Source of the DNA: Bradyrhizobium manausense
GTDB lineage: Bacteria; Pseudomonadota; Alphaproteobacteria; Rhizobiales; Xanthobacteraceae
Reading direction: 5' to 3'
Assembly (NCBI RefSeq): GCF_018131105.1
Contig: NZ_JAFCJI010000003.1
Span: forward strand, 62,001 to 126,000
Length of the DNA stretch: 64,000 nucleotides
This document shows, piece after piece, positions 1 to 9,184 of this stretch. Under the pieces are notes generated by a model that was given only the letters and a program-made list of their open reading frames with translations, did not search any database and had not been told where the DNA came from. A program made the position numbers and the translations under genes. Within the stretch, counting starts at the first letter, position 1, and each line of letters opens with the position of its first letter.

Positions 1-1134
1 GCCTACATGCGCCGCCGCCTGACCGGCGATTACAGCGAGGTCAATGCGCCGCAGATCCTCGACAAGTCTCTGTGGGAGACCTCGGGGCATTGGGGCTGGT
101 ATCGCGAAAACATGTTCGCGGCGCAGTCGGCCGGTGACGAAGCCGAAGACAAGCGCTGGTTTGCGCTGAAGCCGATGAACTGCCCGGGCCACGTCCAGAT
201 CTTCAAGCATGGCCTGAAGAGCTATCGCGATTTGCCCTTGCGCCTTGCCGAGTTCGGCGTGGTGCATCGGTACGAGCCGTCGGGCGCGATGCACGGCCTG
301 ATGCGCGTGCGCGGCTTCACTCAGGATGACGCGCACATCTTCTGCACCGAGGATCAGCTCGCGGACGAATGCCTGAAGATCAACGAACTGATCCTGTCGA
401 CCTATTCGGATTTCGGCTTCACCGGCGAACTGACGGTCAAGCTCTCGACCCGGCCGGAGAAGCGCGTCGGCACCGATGCGATGTGGGATCACGCCGAGCG
501 CGTGATGGCGACCGTGCTGCGCGAGATCCAGTCGCAGAACAATCACATCAAGACCGAGATCAACCCGGGCGAAGGCGCGTTTTACGGGCCGAAGTTCGAA
601 TACGTGCTGCGCGACGCCATCGGCCGCGACTGGCAGTGCGGTACCACCCAGGTCGACTTCAACCTGCCGGAGCGGTTCGGTGCATTCTACATCGACCATG
701 ACGGCGGCAAGAAACCGCCTGTCATGGTGCACCGTGCGATCTGCGGTTCGATGGAGCGCTATATCGGCATCCTGATCGAGCACTATGCCGGCAACTTCCC
801 GCTCTGGCTCGCCCCGGTGCAGGCGGTGGTCACCACCATCACCTCGGAAGGCGACGAATACGCCAAGGTGGTGCTGGAGCAGGCGCGCCGTGCCGGGCTT
901 CGCGTCGAGATCGACCTGCGCAACGAGAAGATCAACTACAAGGTCCGCGAGCACTCGCTGGCCAAGATCCCGGCGCTGCTCGTGGTCGGCAAGAAAGAGG
1001 CCGAGACGCATTCGGTCTCCGTCCGCCGGCTCGGCAGCGACGGCCAGAAGGTGTTGACGACCGAGGAGGCCATCGCCGCCCTGGTCGACGAGGCGACACC
1101 GCCGGATGTCCGGCGGATGCGTGAAGCGGTCTGA
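1..1134 (+). CDS. thrS: threonyl-tRNA synthetase, 3' part (partial)
   Basis: Class II aminoacyl-tRNA synthetase that charges tRNA-Thr in the cytoplasm. The gene is cut by the window edge, so the TGS and editing domains are missing; about 377 residues of the catalytic core and anticodon-binding domain remain. Visible are MNCPGH with the zinc-ligand cysteine, motif 2 around VHRYEPSGAMHGLMRVRGF, and motif 3 HRAICGSMERYIGILIEHY, followed by a C-terminal HGTP_anticodon domain starting near PLWLAPVQAVV. The reading frame is open to the first base and ends in TGA. No terminator hairpin is obvious before the next gene, about 90 bases downstream. Confidence 0.97.
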   Translation, partial: AYMRRRLTGDYSEVNAPQILDKSLWETSGHWGWYRENMFAAQSAGDEAEDKRWFALKPMNCPGHVQIFKHGLKSYRDLPLRLAEFGVVHRYEPSGAMHGLMRVRGFTQDDAHIFCTEDQLADECLKINELILSTYSDFGFTGELTVKLSTRPEKRVGTDAMWDHAERVMATVLREIQSQNNHIKTEINPGEGAFYGPKFEYVLRDAIGRDWQCGTTQVDFNLPERFGAFYIDHDGGKKPPVMVHRAICGSMERYIGILIEHYAGNFPLWLAPVQAVVTTITSEGDEYAKVVLEQARRAGLRVEIDLRNEKINYKVREHSLAKIPALLVVGKKEAETHSVSVRRLGSDGQKVLTTEEAIAALVDEATPPDVRRMREAV

Positions 1135-1227
1135 TCCCTGAAATCGATCTAAACTCGCTTTCGGTTGCGGGCGTGCGTGCCTATCTGGGCATGGCACGCC
1201 CGACGACCTGCCGAAGAGGCCATTGCA

Positions 1228-1791
1228 ATGCCCGACGCCATCGAACTTCTGAAGACCCGCCGCTCGGTCAAGCCGCGCGAGATGACCGGACCCGGCCCCT
1301 CGCCCGCCGAGCTTGAAACCATTCTCACCATCGGCGCACGCGTGCCCGATCACGGCAAGCTGGCGCCCTGGCGCTTCATCATCTTCGAAGGCGACGCACG
1401 CCAGCGCGCCGGCGAGGTGATCGCCAAGGTCTTCGCCCGCAAGAATCCCGGCGCTCCCGCCGCCGATGTCGAGACCGAACGCAAGCGCCTCACCGATGCG
1501 CCGCTCGTGATCGGCATCGTCAGCTTCACCAAGCCGCATCCGAAGGTGCCGGCGTGGGAGCAGGAGATGTCGGCGGGCGCCAGCGCCATGAACATCGTCA
1601 CGGCCGCGACCGCGCTTGGCTACGGCGCCTGCTGGCTGAGCGGCTGGTTCTCTTTCGATCGCGATGTGCTGGACGGGCTTGGCCTCAAGGCGGACGAGAA
1701 ACTCGCCGGCCTCGTGCACATCGGCAAGCCGACCAGGACGAGCGAGGATCGTCCGCGACCGGTCCTTTCCGAAATCGTGACGCGTTTTTAA
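1228..1791 (+). CDS. nitroreductase family protein (YdjA-like)
   Basis: FMN-dependent NAD(P)H oxidoreductase of the small nitroreductase fold, 187 residues. The N-terminal TRRSVK is the usual FMN-phosphate contact and PDHGKLAPWRF near residues 40-50 is characteristic of the YdjA-like branch; HIGKP lies near the C-terminus as in the family. The chosen ATG starts MPDAIELL, where family members begin; a longer frame upstream lacks homology-like sequence. The physiological substrate cannot be told from sequence. It follows thrS by about 90 bases on the same strand and may be cotranscribed with it. Confidence 0.9.
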   Translation: MPDAIELLKTRRSVKPREMTGPGPSPAELETILTIGARVPDHGKLAPWRFIIFEGDARQRAGEVIAKVFARKNPGAPAADVETERKRLTDAPLVIGIVSFTKPHPKVPAWEQEMSAGASAMNIVTAATALGYGACWLSGWFSFDRDVLDGLGLKADEKLAGLVHIGKPTRTSEDRPRPVLSEIVTRF

Positions 1792-1854
1792 TCGAAGTCT
1801 TGTTGACGCCTCTGACGTCTTGCGGCTTTGTTCCCGGCAAGGGAGGAAGCCCGG

Positions 1855-3123
1855 ATGAAGCGTCGTGAATTTCTGGTCGGGGCCGCAATGCTGGCCGGCA
1901 CGATGGCGCGCAGCCGCGCCACCGACATCCCCGCCCCCGCACCCGACAAGCTGCGACGCATCACCGCGTTCTTCGAGAATGAGGTGACCACCGGCCGTTT
2001 GCCCGGCGCGATCGTGTCGATCTCCCAGCACGGCAAGCCTGTTTATTTCAAGATGTTCGGCGTGCGTGATGTCAGGACCCGGCTGTCGATGACGCCGGAC
2101 ACGATCTTCGCAATCCATTCGATGTCCAAGCCGATCACCAGCCTCGCGGCAATGATGTTGATCGACGAAGGCAAGCTTGCGCTGACCGATCCGGTGTCGA
2201 AATACGTTCCCCTCTTCGCCGGCACGAAGGTCGGAATGGAGATCACCAAACCGGACGGCTCGATGGCGCTCGAAATGGTGCCGCCGATCCATCCGGTGAC
2301 GATCCGGGATTTGATGCGCCACACCTCGGGAATCACCTACGACTACATCGGCGGCAAATGGGTCGAGCTCGCCTACAAGTCCGCAAAGATCTTCGAGGGC
2401 CCCTTCAACAACCGCGAATTCGCCGACCGCATCGCCCGACTGCCGCTGGCGCGGCAGCCCGGCACGCTGTGGCGCTACGGTCATTCCACCGACGTGCTCG
2501 GCAGCGTCATCGAGATCATCACCGGGCAGTCGCTGTACGACGCGCTCAAGCAGCGCATCTTCGATCCGCTCGGCATGACCAGCACGAAATTCGTGCTGTC
2601 GACGCCCGACGAGTTCGAGCGGATGGCGCGGCCGCTGCCGAGTGACCAGATCCTGCTCGATGCCGAGCGCGATCGTCTCGACCATCCGGAATGGCAATCC
2701 GGTGGCGGCGGCCTGCTGTCGACCATCACCGACTACCAACGCTTCGCGCAGATGCTGCTCAGCGGCGGTGAGCTCGACGGCAACCGCTATCTCAGTCCGG
2801 CCGCTTTCAAGGCCATGACGACCGACCAGATCGGGCCAGGCTCCGGCGTCGATCGCGACTATTTCTATTTCCCGGGTGACGGCTTCGGTTATGGCTATGG
2901 CCTTGCGGTACGCACCGATCCCGGCGATGCAAAGCCGCCGCCGGCGGGTTCGATCGGCGAATTGAAATGGGACTCGGGCAGCGGCACCTATTTCGGCGTC
3001 GATCCCAAGCTCGACATGGTCTACGTCCTGATGGAGCAGACCCAGAATGAACGCGGCCGCATCACGCCCGCCTTCAAGGAACTCGTCTACGGCACCTTCC
3101 CGCCCGAGCTAAGCCGCCCGTGA
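1855..3123 (+). CDS. serine hydrolase, beta-lactamase class C/esterase family
   Basis: Exported serine hydrolase of the class C beta-lactamase/EstB-like esterase family, 422 residues. The N-terminus MKRREFLVGAAMLAGT has a twin-arginine-like pair and a hydrophobic stretch, suggesting Tat export. The catalytic SxxK is SMSK near residue 89, and the Tyr motif position is occupied by YGHS near residue 208, where true beta-lactamases have YxN. That substitution favours esterase or peptidase activity over beta-lactam hydrolysis, which is an inference. The start was chosen at the ATG behind GGGAGGA. The 3' end overlaps the end of the convergent next gene by 15 bases. Confidence 0.88.
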   Translation: MKRREFLVGAAMLAGTMARSRATDIPAPAPDKLRRITAFFENEVTTGRLPGAIVSISQHGKPVYFKMFGVRDVRTRLSMTPDTIFAIHSMSKPITSLAAMMLIDEGKLALTDPVSKYVPLFAGTKVGMEITKPDGSMALEMVPPIHPVTIRDLMRHTSGITYDYIGGKWVELAYKSAKIFEGPFNNREFADRIARLPLARQPGTLWRYGHSTDVLGSVIEIITGQSLYDALKQRIFDPLGMTSTKFVLSTPDEFERMARPLPSDQILLDAERDRLDHPEWQSGGGGLLSTITDYQRFAQMLLSGGELDGNRYLSPAAFKAMTTDQIGPGSGVDRDYFYFPGDGFGYGYGLAVRTDPGDAKPPPAGSIGELKWDSGSGTYFGVDPKLDMVYVLMEQTQNERGRITPAFKELVYGTFPPELSRP

Positions 3124-5571
3124 AGGCCGCTCGCCGAATTCGGCGAGCAGCTTTGCGATCTCGGCAGCGGGCCGCGCCGCGCTGAACAGAAAGCCCTGCA
3201 CTTCGTTGCAGCCTTCGGCGCGAAGCCAGTCGAGCTGATCCTCGGTCTCCACGCCCTCCGCCGTCGTGGTGATGTTGAGGCTGCGGCCGAGGCCGGAGAT
3301 CGCTCGTACGATCGCGCCGCAATCGGGCCGTTGCGCCAGACCCTTCACGAAGGAGCGGTCGATCTTGATCTTGTCGAACGGGAAGCTGCGCAGATAGCTG
3401 AGGCTGGAATAGCCGGTGCCGAAATCATCCATGGAGATGCCGACGCCGAGCTCGCGCAATTGATGCAGGATCGCGAGATTGGCATCGGTCTCGGCGAGGA
3501 AGATCGATTCGGTGATCTCGAGCTCGAGTCGCTTCGGCGACAGGCCGGACTGCGCCAGCGCCGAGATCACGACCTGAACCAGATTGCGGCTGCGGAATTG
3601 CGCCGGCGACAGATTGACCGCGACCTTGACGTCGTTGGGCCACTTCACCGCTTCGGCACAGGCTTCCCGCAGCACCCACTCGCCGAGCTGGGTGATCAGG
3701 CCGATGTCTTCGGCAACCGGAATGAATTCCGCCGGCGAGATCATGCCCTTGTCGGGATGATGCCAGCGCAGCAGCGACTCGAAGCCGGAGATGCGGTCGG
3801 AGGCGATCGACACCAGCGGCTGGTAATGCAGCTCGAATTCGCCATTGGCGAAGGCCCGGCGCAGATCGAGCTCCATGTCGCGGCGCTTCTGCGCCTGGAG
3901 GTCCATCTCGCGCTCGAAGAAATGATGCACGCCGCCACCGTCGGACTTCGCCCGATACAACGCCATGTCGGCGTTGCGCATCAGCTCTTCCGGCGTCACG
4001 CCGTCGCCCGGCGACAGCGCGATGCCGATGCTGGCTCCGATCACCATCTCCTGGCCGTCGATCTCATAGGGCGCTTTCAGCATGTCGATCAGCACCGTCG
4101 CGCAGGCGCTGGCCTCGTTCGGCGAGACATCGGCCGCCAGGATCACGGCGAACTCGTCGCCGCCGAGCCGTGCCGCGAGATTGGCGCCGCGGACCGCAGT
4201 GGTGAGGCGCCCGGCGACCTCCTTGAGCAGGCGGTCGCCCGCGGGATGCCCGAAGGAATCGTTGATGTTCTTGAAGAGGTCGAGGTCGATATAGAGCACG
4301 CCGACCCGCCCGCCGCCGGCCTGATCGAGCGCCTGCTTCAGTCGCTCCTGGAAATATTTGCGGTTCGGCAGATCGGTGAGCCCGTCATGATGGGCCATGT
4401 GAGCGATCCGCGCCTCGGCCTTGCGCCGCTCGGTAATGTCGACCACCGCGACCAGGTAACCGTCGCGATCGTCGAAGGCGACACGGCGGCCGAAGGTCAG
4501 CACCTCGATCTCGCTGCCGTCGGCACGCAAGTGGCGCCAGTTGCGCGAGGAGTGATAGGCCTCGCCGACGCGCTCCAGCGCCTCGGCATGGCTGTCCCAT
4601 TCGTCCTCGGGCCAGATCTCGTGCAGTTTCATCCGCAGGAACGCGGCGCGGCTGTAGCCGTAATGCTGGACCGCGGCGTCGTTGACGCCCAGGAATTCCT
4701 TCGTCTCGGCGTCGAACACCCACATCGGCATCGGGTTGTTGTCGAACAGCAGGCGGAACGAGGCGTCGCGCCGCTTCAATGCCGTGACATCGGAGATCGT
4801 CAGCGAGATCACGTCGGCAAACGCGGTGGCGCTGAGCCGGAGATAGCGACCATCGTGCTCGATCTCGAGCTGCTCGCCGCGACCGCCGGAGACGGCCTTG
4901 AGCAGGAACTCCATGACGTCCGACGCCGCCAGCAGCGTGGTGCCCTGGCCGATCTGGCGCCATAGCAGGCCGCCGCTCGCGATATCGAGCAGCAGCTCGG
5001 CGCTCTTGTTGTGATGCACGACCTGGAAATCGAACGGCTGACCGTTCGCATCGCGCAACGTCGCCAGCGAGACCACCGCGTCGTCGGTCGCGGAAAAGAT
5101 CGCGTCCAGAAGATTGTATTGCGCGCCGCGCTCGTTGACGTAAGCGCCAACCAGCGTCGCGCCCCAGCGCGAGGCGGTCGGCAGCGCCAGCACATCGTAG
5201 GTCCTCACCATGCCATCGCGCACGCAATGGGCACTGGCTTGATACGGCCTTCCGTTCTTGAGCGCGCTCGCCGCCGCCTCCGACAGCGCGGTGGCGCAGT
5301 CCGGCGACAGTTCGGCAACCGGAATGTCCCAGCGCTCCTCACCGAGCCATTTCTGCACATAACGTCCGCTGCGCGACAGTTCGAGCGCGCCGTCGCCCTT
5401 GAGCAGTGCGATATGATCGGCGAGCCGTCCGAGGCTGCCGAGCATCACGTCCTCATAGCGCGGCAGCCGATCACCCGGCTTCAACGCGGCGCGCCATTTG
5501 CGCTGAAGCACCGGGATGTCGTCAAACATTTCGGTGACCGGTTTGCCCGGCATCTTCTTCGCGGCACTCAT
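3109..5571 (-). CDS. PAS-GGDEF-EAL cyclic-di-GMP signalling protein
   Basis: Soluble c-di-GMP turnover protein, about 820 residues, with no transmembrane segment. The order is an N-terminal PAS_5-like domain (about 1-140), two PAS domains (about 150-390, ending ERRKAEARIAHMAHHDGL), GGDEF (about 400-565) and EAL (about 575-810). The cyclase signature RLGGDEFAVIL is intact; the inhibitory RxxD site five residues upstream reads RGAN, so product inhibition may be lost. The EAL signature is GFESLLRW, keeping the catalytic Glu, and NLSPAQF, EITES, MDDFGTGYSS and TAEGVET are all present, so phosphodiesterase activity is predicted. An alternative ATG lies 13 codons upstream. The 3' end overlaps the preceding convergent gene. 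Confidence 0.93.
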   Translation of the reverse strand: MSAAKKMPGKPVTEMFDDIPVLQRKWRAALKPGDRLPRYEDVMLGSLGRLADHIALLKGDGALELSRSGRYVQKWLGEERWDIPVAELSPDCATALSEAAASALKNGRPYQASAHCVRDGMVRTYDVLALPTASRWGATLVGAYVNERGAQYNLLDAIFSATDDAVVSLATLRDANGQPFDFQVVHHNKSAELLLDIASGGLLWRQIGQGTTLLAASDVMEFLLKAVSGGRGEQLEIEHDGRYLRLSATAFADVISLTISDVTALKRRDASFRLLFDNNPMPMWVFDAETKEFLGVNDAAVQHYGYSRAAFLRMKLHEIWPEDEWDSHAEALERVGEAYHSSRNWRHLRADGSEIEVLTFGRRVAFDDRDGYLVAVVDITERRKAEARIAHMAHHDGLTDLPNRKYFQERLKQALDQAGGGRVGVLYIDLDLFKNINDSFGHPAGDRLLKEVAGRLTTAVRGANLAARLGGDEFAVILAADVSPNEASACATVLIDMLKAPYEIDGQEMVIGASIGIALSPGDGVTPEELMRNADMALYRAKSDGGGVHHFFEREMDLQAQKRRDMELDLRRAFANGEFELHYQPLVSIASDRISGFESLLRWHHPDKGMISPAEFIPVAEDIGLITQLGEWVLREACAEAVKWPNDVKVAVNLSPAQFRSRNLVQVVISALAQSGLSPKRLELEITESIFLAETDANLAILHQLRELGVGISMDDFGTGYSSLSYLRSFPFDKIKIDRSFVKGLAQRPDCGAIVRAISGLGRSLNITTTAEGVETEDQLDWLRAEGCNEVQGFLFSAARPAAEIAKLLAEFGERPSRAA

Positions 5572-5756
5572 TGCAGTCCCCAACGCACTTTCCCGCCGCA
5601 TCCAATGCACCGCCGCTTAATGGCGTGTAAAAAGCGCGCAATTGCGGTTCCGCTTTGGTGATTGTGACAGTTTTAAGTCGAGCGATGGTTAGTGCGTCTT
5701 AGAGACTGTGACAGTGGTGTGAAGTGCGATGCGTGCATGCGCGCCGCTGCATCCGT

Positions 5757-5843
5757 GTCATTGCGAGCACAGCGATGCAATCCAGGACTCTTCCCGCGGA
5801 TACATTTCTGGATTGCTTCGTCGCAAGGGCTCCTCGCAATGAC
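5757..5843. repeat. interspersed palindromic repeat, copy A
   Basis: Roughly 87-base element bounded by GTCATTGCGAGC and its near inverted complement CTCGCAATGAC. The inner part contains TTTCTGGATTGCTTCGTCGC, which is repeated almost exactly in the element at 55588-55705. It lies in non-coding DNA. This matches my recollection of a common short interspersed family in Bradyrhizobium and Rhodopseudomonas genomes; function is unknown. Confidence 0.8.
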
Positions 5844-5859
5844 GAGCAAGGGGGCACAC

Positions 5860-6445
5860 CTTCGCATCCTCGCGGCTTGCTTTCGCCCGAGCTTTGCCCA
5901 GTCGCCTCACCCTCATTGAAAGAGGGCGCAGGGAAGACCGGGTGCCGGCTGGCACCCGCGATCCACTGTGCGAAGGTTGCGCTACAAGAAGCTGCACAGC
6001 GGCATACAGGTGAAGCCAGGACATCCGGCCTTCCCTGCGCAGTGGGTTGACGGCTTATGTCGTGATCTCCCCGGGGAGCGATGCACTATTGCCCCCGTCG
6101 TCTCGCAGATGACCGATACGCGAACCCGGTCGGGCCACACGCATCACCACGAGCCTTGACGCACAGACACCGGGCGCCAGGACCACACGATTTTGCCGTA
6201 CGCAGTCACACCGGTCGTATGCGCGAGGCCTTCGCTCACGGTTGCCCGCCCTGCAAAACCCGTCGCGCCGATGTAACCCGCGTCCACCGCCGACCGGCCC
6301 GCGTCGTGACGATCGCGATACGCCCCTCTTCCATGGGCCGGGTTGCGTGACACATACGCCGTTTCCGAATTTCGGTAAAGTGGAATATTTTCGAACGTGC
6401 GGCTTGACCTGATGGTTGGGTGTCTTGCCCGTCGGGCAACGCAAG
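5860..6445. repeat. long composite intergenic repeat, no gene
   Basis: Gene-free stretch. All six frames carry short open frames without coherent start or RBS. Its conceptual translations contain phrases such as APGPHDFAVR and RVVTIAIRPS that I recall from spurious hypothetical proteins recurring through Bradyrhizobiaceae genomes, so this is probably a copy of a large dispersed repeat. It ends with the palindrome TTGCCCGTCGGGCAA, which recurs near 36182 beside a similar CCGAATTTCGG block. Identification as a multicopy repeat is inferred from memory and the second partial copy in this window. Confidence 0.6.
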
Positions 6446-6458
6446 GGAATGTGGCCGA

Positions 6459-7310
6459 TCACCCCGCCATCTTCTCGATCACCAGATCAAGCAGCGCCCG
6501 CAGGCGCGCCAGCCGCCTGAGATCGCGGTGATAGCCGACATAGGTGTCGCGGCCGGGCGGCGCCGCGCCGACGTCCAGGGCGACCAGGCGGCGGTCACAA
6601 TCGCCGAGCGGGCGGGGCAGCACTGCGAGGCTGCTGCCGCCCGCACAGATCTCTGCCTGTGCCTGCCTGTTGTTGCTGCGCGCGGCGATCTCCGCCTTCG
6701 GCAGCGTGCGCTTCAGCCAGACCGCATCGGGCATGTCGGCGAATTCGGCGTTCATGGTCACGACGCGGACGCCGCTGCCGTCGCCGGCGCGGGGCGGCTT
6801 GCTGCCCTTCTTGCCGTAGAGCGCGTAGGGAATGTGGAGCAGCTTTCGGGAAATGACCTCGGGCTCACTGAAGGGCTTGATGCGAAACACGAGGTCGGCT
6901 TCGCGGCGCGGCAGGGTGTAGAGCCGTGCGTCGGTCAGGAGTTCGACGATCACCTTGGGATGGCGCTTGCCGAACGCCGCGATCACCGGCGACAGCATCA
7001 GCGTGCCGAACCAGTCCGACGAAGACAGACGCAACGTGCCGTCGAGGTGCGTCTCCGTGCCTGACGCCTGCCGCTGCAGCGCGAGCGCCTCCTCCTCGAT
7101 CCGTTCGGCATGCGCAAGCACCGCCGAGCCCTCGTCAGTCAGGACAAAGCCATCCGCCGTGCGCTGGAACAGCGTCTGCCCGAGCGCCTGCTCGAGCGCG
7201 CGCAGCCGCCGTCCCATCGTCGGCTGGGTCTGGCCGATTTTTCGCGCGGCAGCTCCGAGCGTGCCCTCGCGCGCGATTGCCAGGAAAACGCGCAGATCGC
7301 TCCACTCCAT
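6459..7310 (-). CDS. LysR family transcriptional regulator
   Basis: DNA-binding regulator of 283 residues. The N-terminal winged helix-turn-helix spans about residues 1-60 (MEWSDLRVFLAIAREGTL, then AARKIGQTQPTMGRRLRALE), followed by a substrate-binding effector domain of two Rossmann-like lobes. The ATG was preferred over a GTG four codons upstream because GGGGAA sits just before it. It is transcribed divergently from a quinone-reductase-type dehydrogenase, and a 17-base palindrome lies in the gap. By the usual logic of divergent LysR pairs it probably controls that dehydrogenase and itself; the inducer is unknown. Confidence 0.92.
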   Translation of the reverse strand: MEWSDLRVFLAIAREGTLGAAARKIGQTQPTMGRRLRALEQALGQTLFQRTADGFVLTDEGSAVLAHAERIEEEALALQRQASGTETHLDGTLRLSSSDWFGTLMLSPVIAAFGKRHPKVIVELLTDARLYTLPRREADLVFRIKPFSEPEVISRKLLHIPYALYGKKGSKPPRAGDGSGVRVVTMNAEFADMPDAVWLKRTLPKAEIAARSNNRQAQAEICAGGSSLAVLPRPLGDCDRRLVALDVGAAPPGRDTYVGYHRDLRRLARLRALLDLVIEKMAG

Positions 7311-7333
7311 CGAATTCCCCACTCATTCAAAAA

Positions 7334-7350
7334 TGCACGATTATCGTACA
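7334..7350. promoter_or_regulatory. candidate LysR operator (palindrome)
   Basis: TGCACGAT-T-ATCGTACA is a 17-base inverted repeat with one mismatch in the 104-base gap between the divergent LysR gene and the dehydrogenase. It fits the T-N11-A spacing of LysR-type boxes. Assigning it to this regulator is an inference from position. Confidence 0.6.
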
Positions 7351-7414
7351 TCCTTGTTCCTTCTCATGCAAAAAATCATGGGCATATTGGAGGGCGAGAA
7401 CGGAGCAGGACGAT

Positions 7415-8407
7415 ATGACAAGACAATCGACGATGCGTGCAGGCGTGCTGGAGACCCACAACGCCCCCTTGCGACTCTCCACCATCTCCACGCCTGAGAT
7501 TGGCGCGCGCGAGGTGCTGGTGCGGGTGCGTGCAAGCGGGGTGAATCCGCTCGACACCAAGATCCATGCCGGCGCCGCCGCGCATGCCCGCCATCCGCTG
7601 CCGGCGATCCCCGGCATCGATCTCGCAGGAGTGGTCGAACAGACCGGGCGCGACGTTTCGCAATTCAAGGCAGGCGATGAAGTCTACGGCATGACCGGCG
7701 GCGTCGGCGGCGTGCAGGGATCGCTCGCCGAATTCGCCGCTGTCGATGCCGACCTCCTGGCGCTGAAGCCGGCCAATCTCAGCATGCGGGAGGCGGCCGC
7801 CCTGCCGCTCATCTTCATCACGGCGTGGGAAGGCCTCGTCGACCGCGCCGCCTTGAAGGCCGGCCAGAAGGTGTTGATCCATGGCGGCGCAGGCGGCGTC
7901 GGCCATGTCGCGATCCAGATCGCGCGTGCCTTCGGCGCGAAGGTGTTCGCGACAGGTTCGGCCTCGCAGCGCGCGACGATCGAAGGCTTCGGCGCCACGT
8001 TCATCGACCGCGACACTCCGGTCGAGGCTTACGTCGCGGACCACACCGGCGGCCGCGGCTTCGACATCGTCTACGACACTGTCGGCGGCAAGGTGCTGGA
8101 CGCCGCTTTCATCGCGGTGCGCCGCTTCGGTCATGTCGTGAGTGCGCTCGGCTGGGGCACGCATGCGCTGGCACCGCTCTCGTTCCGCGCCGCCACCTAT
8201 TCCGGCGTGTTCACGCTGCTGCCGCTGCTTTCAGGCGAAGGCCGCGCGCATCACGGGGAGATCATGGCGGAAGCCACACGCCTTGCCGAGGCCGGCAAGC
8301 TGGTGCCGCTGCTCGATGCCAGGCGCTTCACGATGGAGAACGTCGGCGATGCCTATGCGCTGATCAGGGATCATGCCGCCAAGGGCAAGCTGGTGGTCGA
8401 TCTCTGA
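7415..8407 (+). CDS. zinc-type alcohol dehydrogenase/quinone oxidoreductase family
   Basis: Medium-chain NAD(P)H-dependent oxidoreductase, 330 residues. It has a GroES-like N-terminal half (VRVRASGVNPLDTKIHAG, PGIDLAGVV) and a nucleotide-binding fold with GGAGGVGHVAIQIARAFGAK. No structural or catalytic zinc cysteines are present, which places it with quinone oxidoreductases rather than classical alcohol dehydrogenases. The start was chosen at the ATG behind GCAGGA; the frame stays open far upstream only as the shadow of the opposite gene. Probably controlled by the divergent LysR regulator. Confidence 0.92.
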   Translation: MTRQSTMRAGVLETHNAPLRLSTISTPEIGAREVLVRVRASGVNPLDTKIHAGAAAHARHPLPAIPGIDLAGVVEQTGRDVSQFKAGDEVYGMTGGVGGVQGSLAEFAAVDADLLALKPANLSMREAAALPLIFITAWEGLVDRAALKAGQKVLIHGGAGGVGHVAIQIARAFGAKVFATGSASQRATIEGFGATFIDRDTPVEAYVADHTGGRGFDIVYDTVGGKVLDAAFIAVRRFGHVVSALGWGTHALAPLSFRAATYSGVFTLLPLLSGEGRAHHGEIMAEATRLAEAGKLVPLLDARRFTMENVGDAYALIRDHAAKGKLVVDL

Positions 8408-8422
8408 CGTGCGGAACGGCCG

Positions 8423-8704
8423 CTAGTCCTCGCTCGACGCCGCCGAACGGTTGCGCAAATAGGCCTGCGACAACAGGAAGAATAGTGCGCGCTCGCCGTG
8501 ATATTTGGCTGAAGGACGCGCGCGCTCGAAACCGTCGGCAAAGATCTTGCCGGACTGGTCGCAGACCTGCCATCGCCAACCGAACCGTTTGCGTCTGGTG
8601 AGGATCACTTCGAACATGCCGACGCGCTTGGTCCCTGCTCCTTGCCGGCCGCGCAAGCCCACCAGGGCTACATCGGCCTCCTCCATTGGAGGAATGTCCG
8701 ACAT
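8423..8704 (-). CDS. conserved small hypothetical protein
   Basis: A 93-residue protein of unknown function. The middle reads like a compact beta-rich domain (MFEVILTRRKRFGWRWQVCD, then GKIFADGFERARPSA) followed by a helix rich in Leu and Tyr. There is no signal peptide or membrane segment. Codon use looks like the neighbouring genes, which supports it being real. It is convergent with the preceding dehydrogenase, 15 bases away. Confidence 0.7.
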   Translation of the reverse strand: MSDIPPMEEADVALVGLRGRQGAGTKRVGMFEVILTRRKRFGWRWQVCDQSGKIFADGFERARPSAKYHGERALFFLLSQAYLRNRSAASSED

Positions 8705-9184
8705 ATAACCCAGCAGGACGGAAAGCGAATGAAATTGATTATCGGAAATACGTAGCTTGCACCTGAAATGTCGAAGTCAAAATGAAAGCTGGAATAAGCT
8801 GATGCCGCCGGTGTTTTTCAAACCCTCCGCAGCGCGGCGTGGTCGCGCTTACAGCTGGTATACAAGGCGAAACGCCGCGGGAATGTCATGTAAGCAAACG
8901 CTCACCGGAGCATTCACAACAAATGTTAGCGTCCTACTCCTGCCTGCGGATGCGCGAGGATGCATCGCCTTGCACCGCGACCCGATCGAGCAGGCCAGCG
9001 CGATTTGCGCCGGCGTCAGTTTCTGCGATGCAGCGATCTCGCTGAGTGGATTAAAACAGCGACCGATTGGCTTTTCGTGCGCTGAATGAGAAGCGCGGCA
9101 CGATGTGCAGGATCACTGTTGTCCGATTGCAGGGACGATGTGGAAAGACTCAGCGCTCGATCGACCGGATCGACTCGCGGTCGA
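8705..9184. other. intergenic region, no gene recognised
   Basis: About 480 bases. Two short plus-strand frames (110 and 68 codons) are present, but they lack a convincing ribosome site and have a mixed amino acid make-up unlike the neighbours. The first 230 bases are less GC-rich than the surroundings, as expected for a promoter region of the minus-strand gene at 8423-8704. No hairpin terminator was recognised. Confidence 0.5.

Noticed and set aside
3331..4965. 544-codon plus-strand open frame
   Set aside because: It lies opposite the PAS-GGDEF-EAL gene, whose motifs are intact; the frame is a high-GC shadow with Arg/Gln/Asp-rich low-information sequence.
5724..6462. Several short frames of 60-135 codons between 5.7 and 6.5 kb
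   Set aside because: They fall in interspersed repeats, lack ribosome sites and resemble known spurious repeat-derived proteins.
6926..7414. 163-codon N-terminal extension of the dehydrogenase
   Set aside because: The extension lies over the LysR gene and the operator; family start and ribosome site are at 7415.
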